This document shows, in pieces, positions 5,143 to 5,405 of a stretch of 5,405 bases of DNA (positions are counted from its first letter, which is position 1; the number at the start of each line of letters is the position of its first letter). The stretch is from contig JAIPFN010000077.1 in NCBI GenBank assembly GCA_021736615.1, positions 1 through 5,405 on the forward strand, read 5' to 3'. The notes under the pieces are model-generated. The model saw only the letters and a list, made by a program, of their open reading frames with translations. It was not told the DNA's origin and searched no databases. The translations under genes and the position numbers were made by a program. The DNA comes from Phycisphaerae bacterium (GTDB lineage Bacteria; Planctomycetota; Phycisphaerae; Sedimentisphaerales; Anaerohalosphaeraceae).

Positions 5143-5405
5143 TCACTCCATAATAGATTTGGGATCGGTGTAATCCAAACCGAGGCTGTCGGCTACTCCC
5201 TTGTATACACATTTGCCGCCGTATGTATTCAAACCCCTCATCAGTGCCTTGCTCTGCCTGCAAGCAGCCGTCAGGCCCTTGCCAGCTATCATAAGACCGT
5301 ACTTCAAGGTGGTACTGGTAAGTGCAATCGTCGAAGTAAGCGCACCCGCCCCGGGCATATCCGCTACGCAATAACGGACAACCCCGGCGATCTCATAAGT
5401 CGGTA
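5143..5405 (-). CDS. ald: Alanine dehydrogenase, C-terminal fragment
   Basis: Eighty-six residues plus stop, entering from the right edge; the N-terminal part, including the substrate-binding and Rossmann domains, is outside the window. The visible part carries the family C-terminal signature RYCVADMPGAGALTST, then 'ALTSTTLKYGLMIAGKG' and 'GLNTYGGKCVYKGVADSLGLDY', aligning end to end with bacterial Ald (EC 1.4.1.1), which interconverts L-alanine and pyruvate plus ammonia using NAD. Most homologues read NMPGA and ALTN where this one has DMPGA and ALTS; the Asn lies near the active site in known structures, so the change deserves note but need not inactivate. It ends two bases before the Lrp/AsnC gene and supplies that gene's SD, giving an ald-regulator operon. 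Confidence 0.93.
   Translation of the reverse strand, partial: PTYEIAGVVRYCVADMPGAGALTSTIALTSTTLKYGLMIAGKGLTAACRQSKALMRGLNTYGGKCVYKGVADSLGLDYTDPKSIME
5146..5149 (-). promoter_or_regulatory. SD of the Lrp/AsnC gene embedded in ald
   Basis: GGAG on the minus strand, five bases before the ATG at 5140, within the terminal Met-Glu codons of ald. It supports the 144-residue start and translational coupling. Confidence 0.65.

Noticed and set aside
5141..5371. 77-codon N-terminal extension of the Lrp/AsnC protein
   Set aside because: It overlaps ald in a different frame and is Cys/Arg/Gly-rich; the family N-terminus and an SD are found at 5140.

Overview
The window reads as ordinary bacterial chromosome of moderate GC with two gene-poor, repeat-rich gaps. 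Protein style (a DUF2617-like N-terminus, a CPBP protease, an FkbM methyltransferase, an ald-Lrp pair) and the intergenic repeat families would fit a Planctomycetota-type (Phycisphaerae-like) genome. This is an impression from memory and not a demonstrated placement.

Layout. Left edge (1-154, minus): the first 51 codons of a conserved protein, probably DUF2617-like, with a good SD and an upstream TATAAT-type promoter. 155-608 has no gene and holds that promoter and one copy of a 37-nt dispersed repeat. 609-1442 (minus) is a multi-pass CPBP-family membrane protease homologue. Divergent from it, 1555-2508 (FkbM-type methyltransferase) and 2520-3182 (endonuclease III-superfamily DNA glycosylase) are 11 nt apart and probably co-transcribed. 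3183-3471 is non-coding, with the second copy of the 37-nt repeat, a pyrimidine-rich tract and a 9-nt degenerate tandem repeat. 3472-3894 (minus) is a lone 140-residue helix-turn-helix protein with a GTG start set by a perfect GGAGG. 3895-4705 has no gene and carries AT-rich direct repeats and a run of small hairpins, including two versions of a GTCATTCCCGC-type element. Right edge (minus): the C-terminal 86 residues of alanine dehydrogenase, followed 2 nt later by an Lrp/AsnC regulator, most likely one operon.

How the genes may work together. The clearest functional unit is ald-lrp: catabolic/anabolic alanine-pyruvate interconversion with a likely amino-acid-responsive regulator made from the same transcript. 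The FkbM-glycosylase pair shares transcription but no obvious pathway. The HTH gene stands alone inside the repeat-rich gap. I do not see a convincing new multi-gene system. The points most worth a second look are the HTH orphan with its repeat surroundings, the glycosylase with Glu at the lyase-lysine position and only three of four FeS-cluster cysteines, and the CPBP protein with EG in place of the EE signature.
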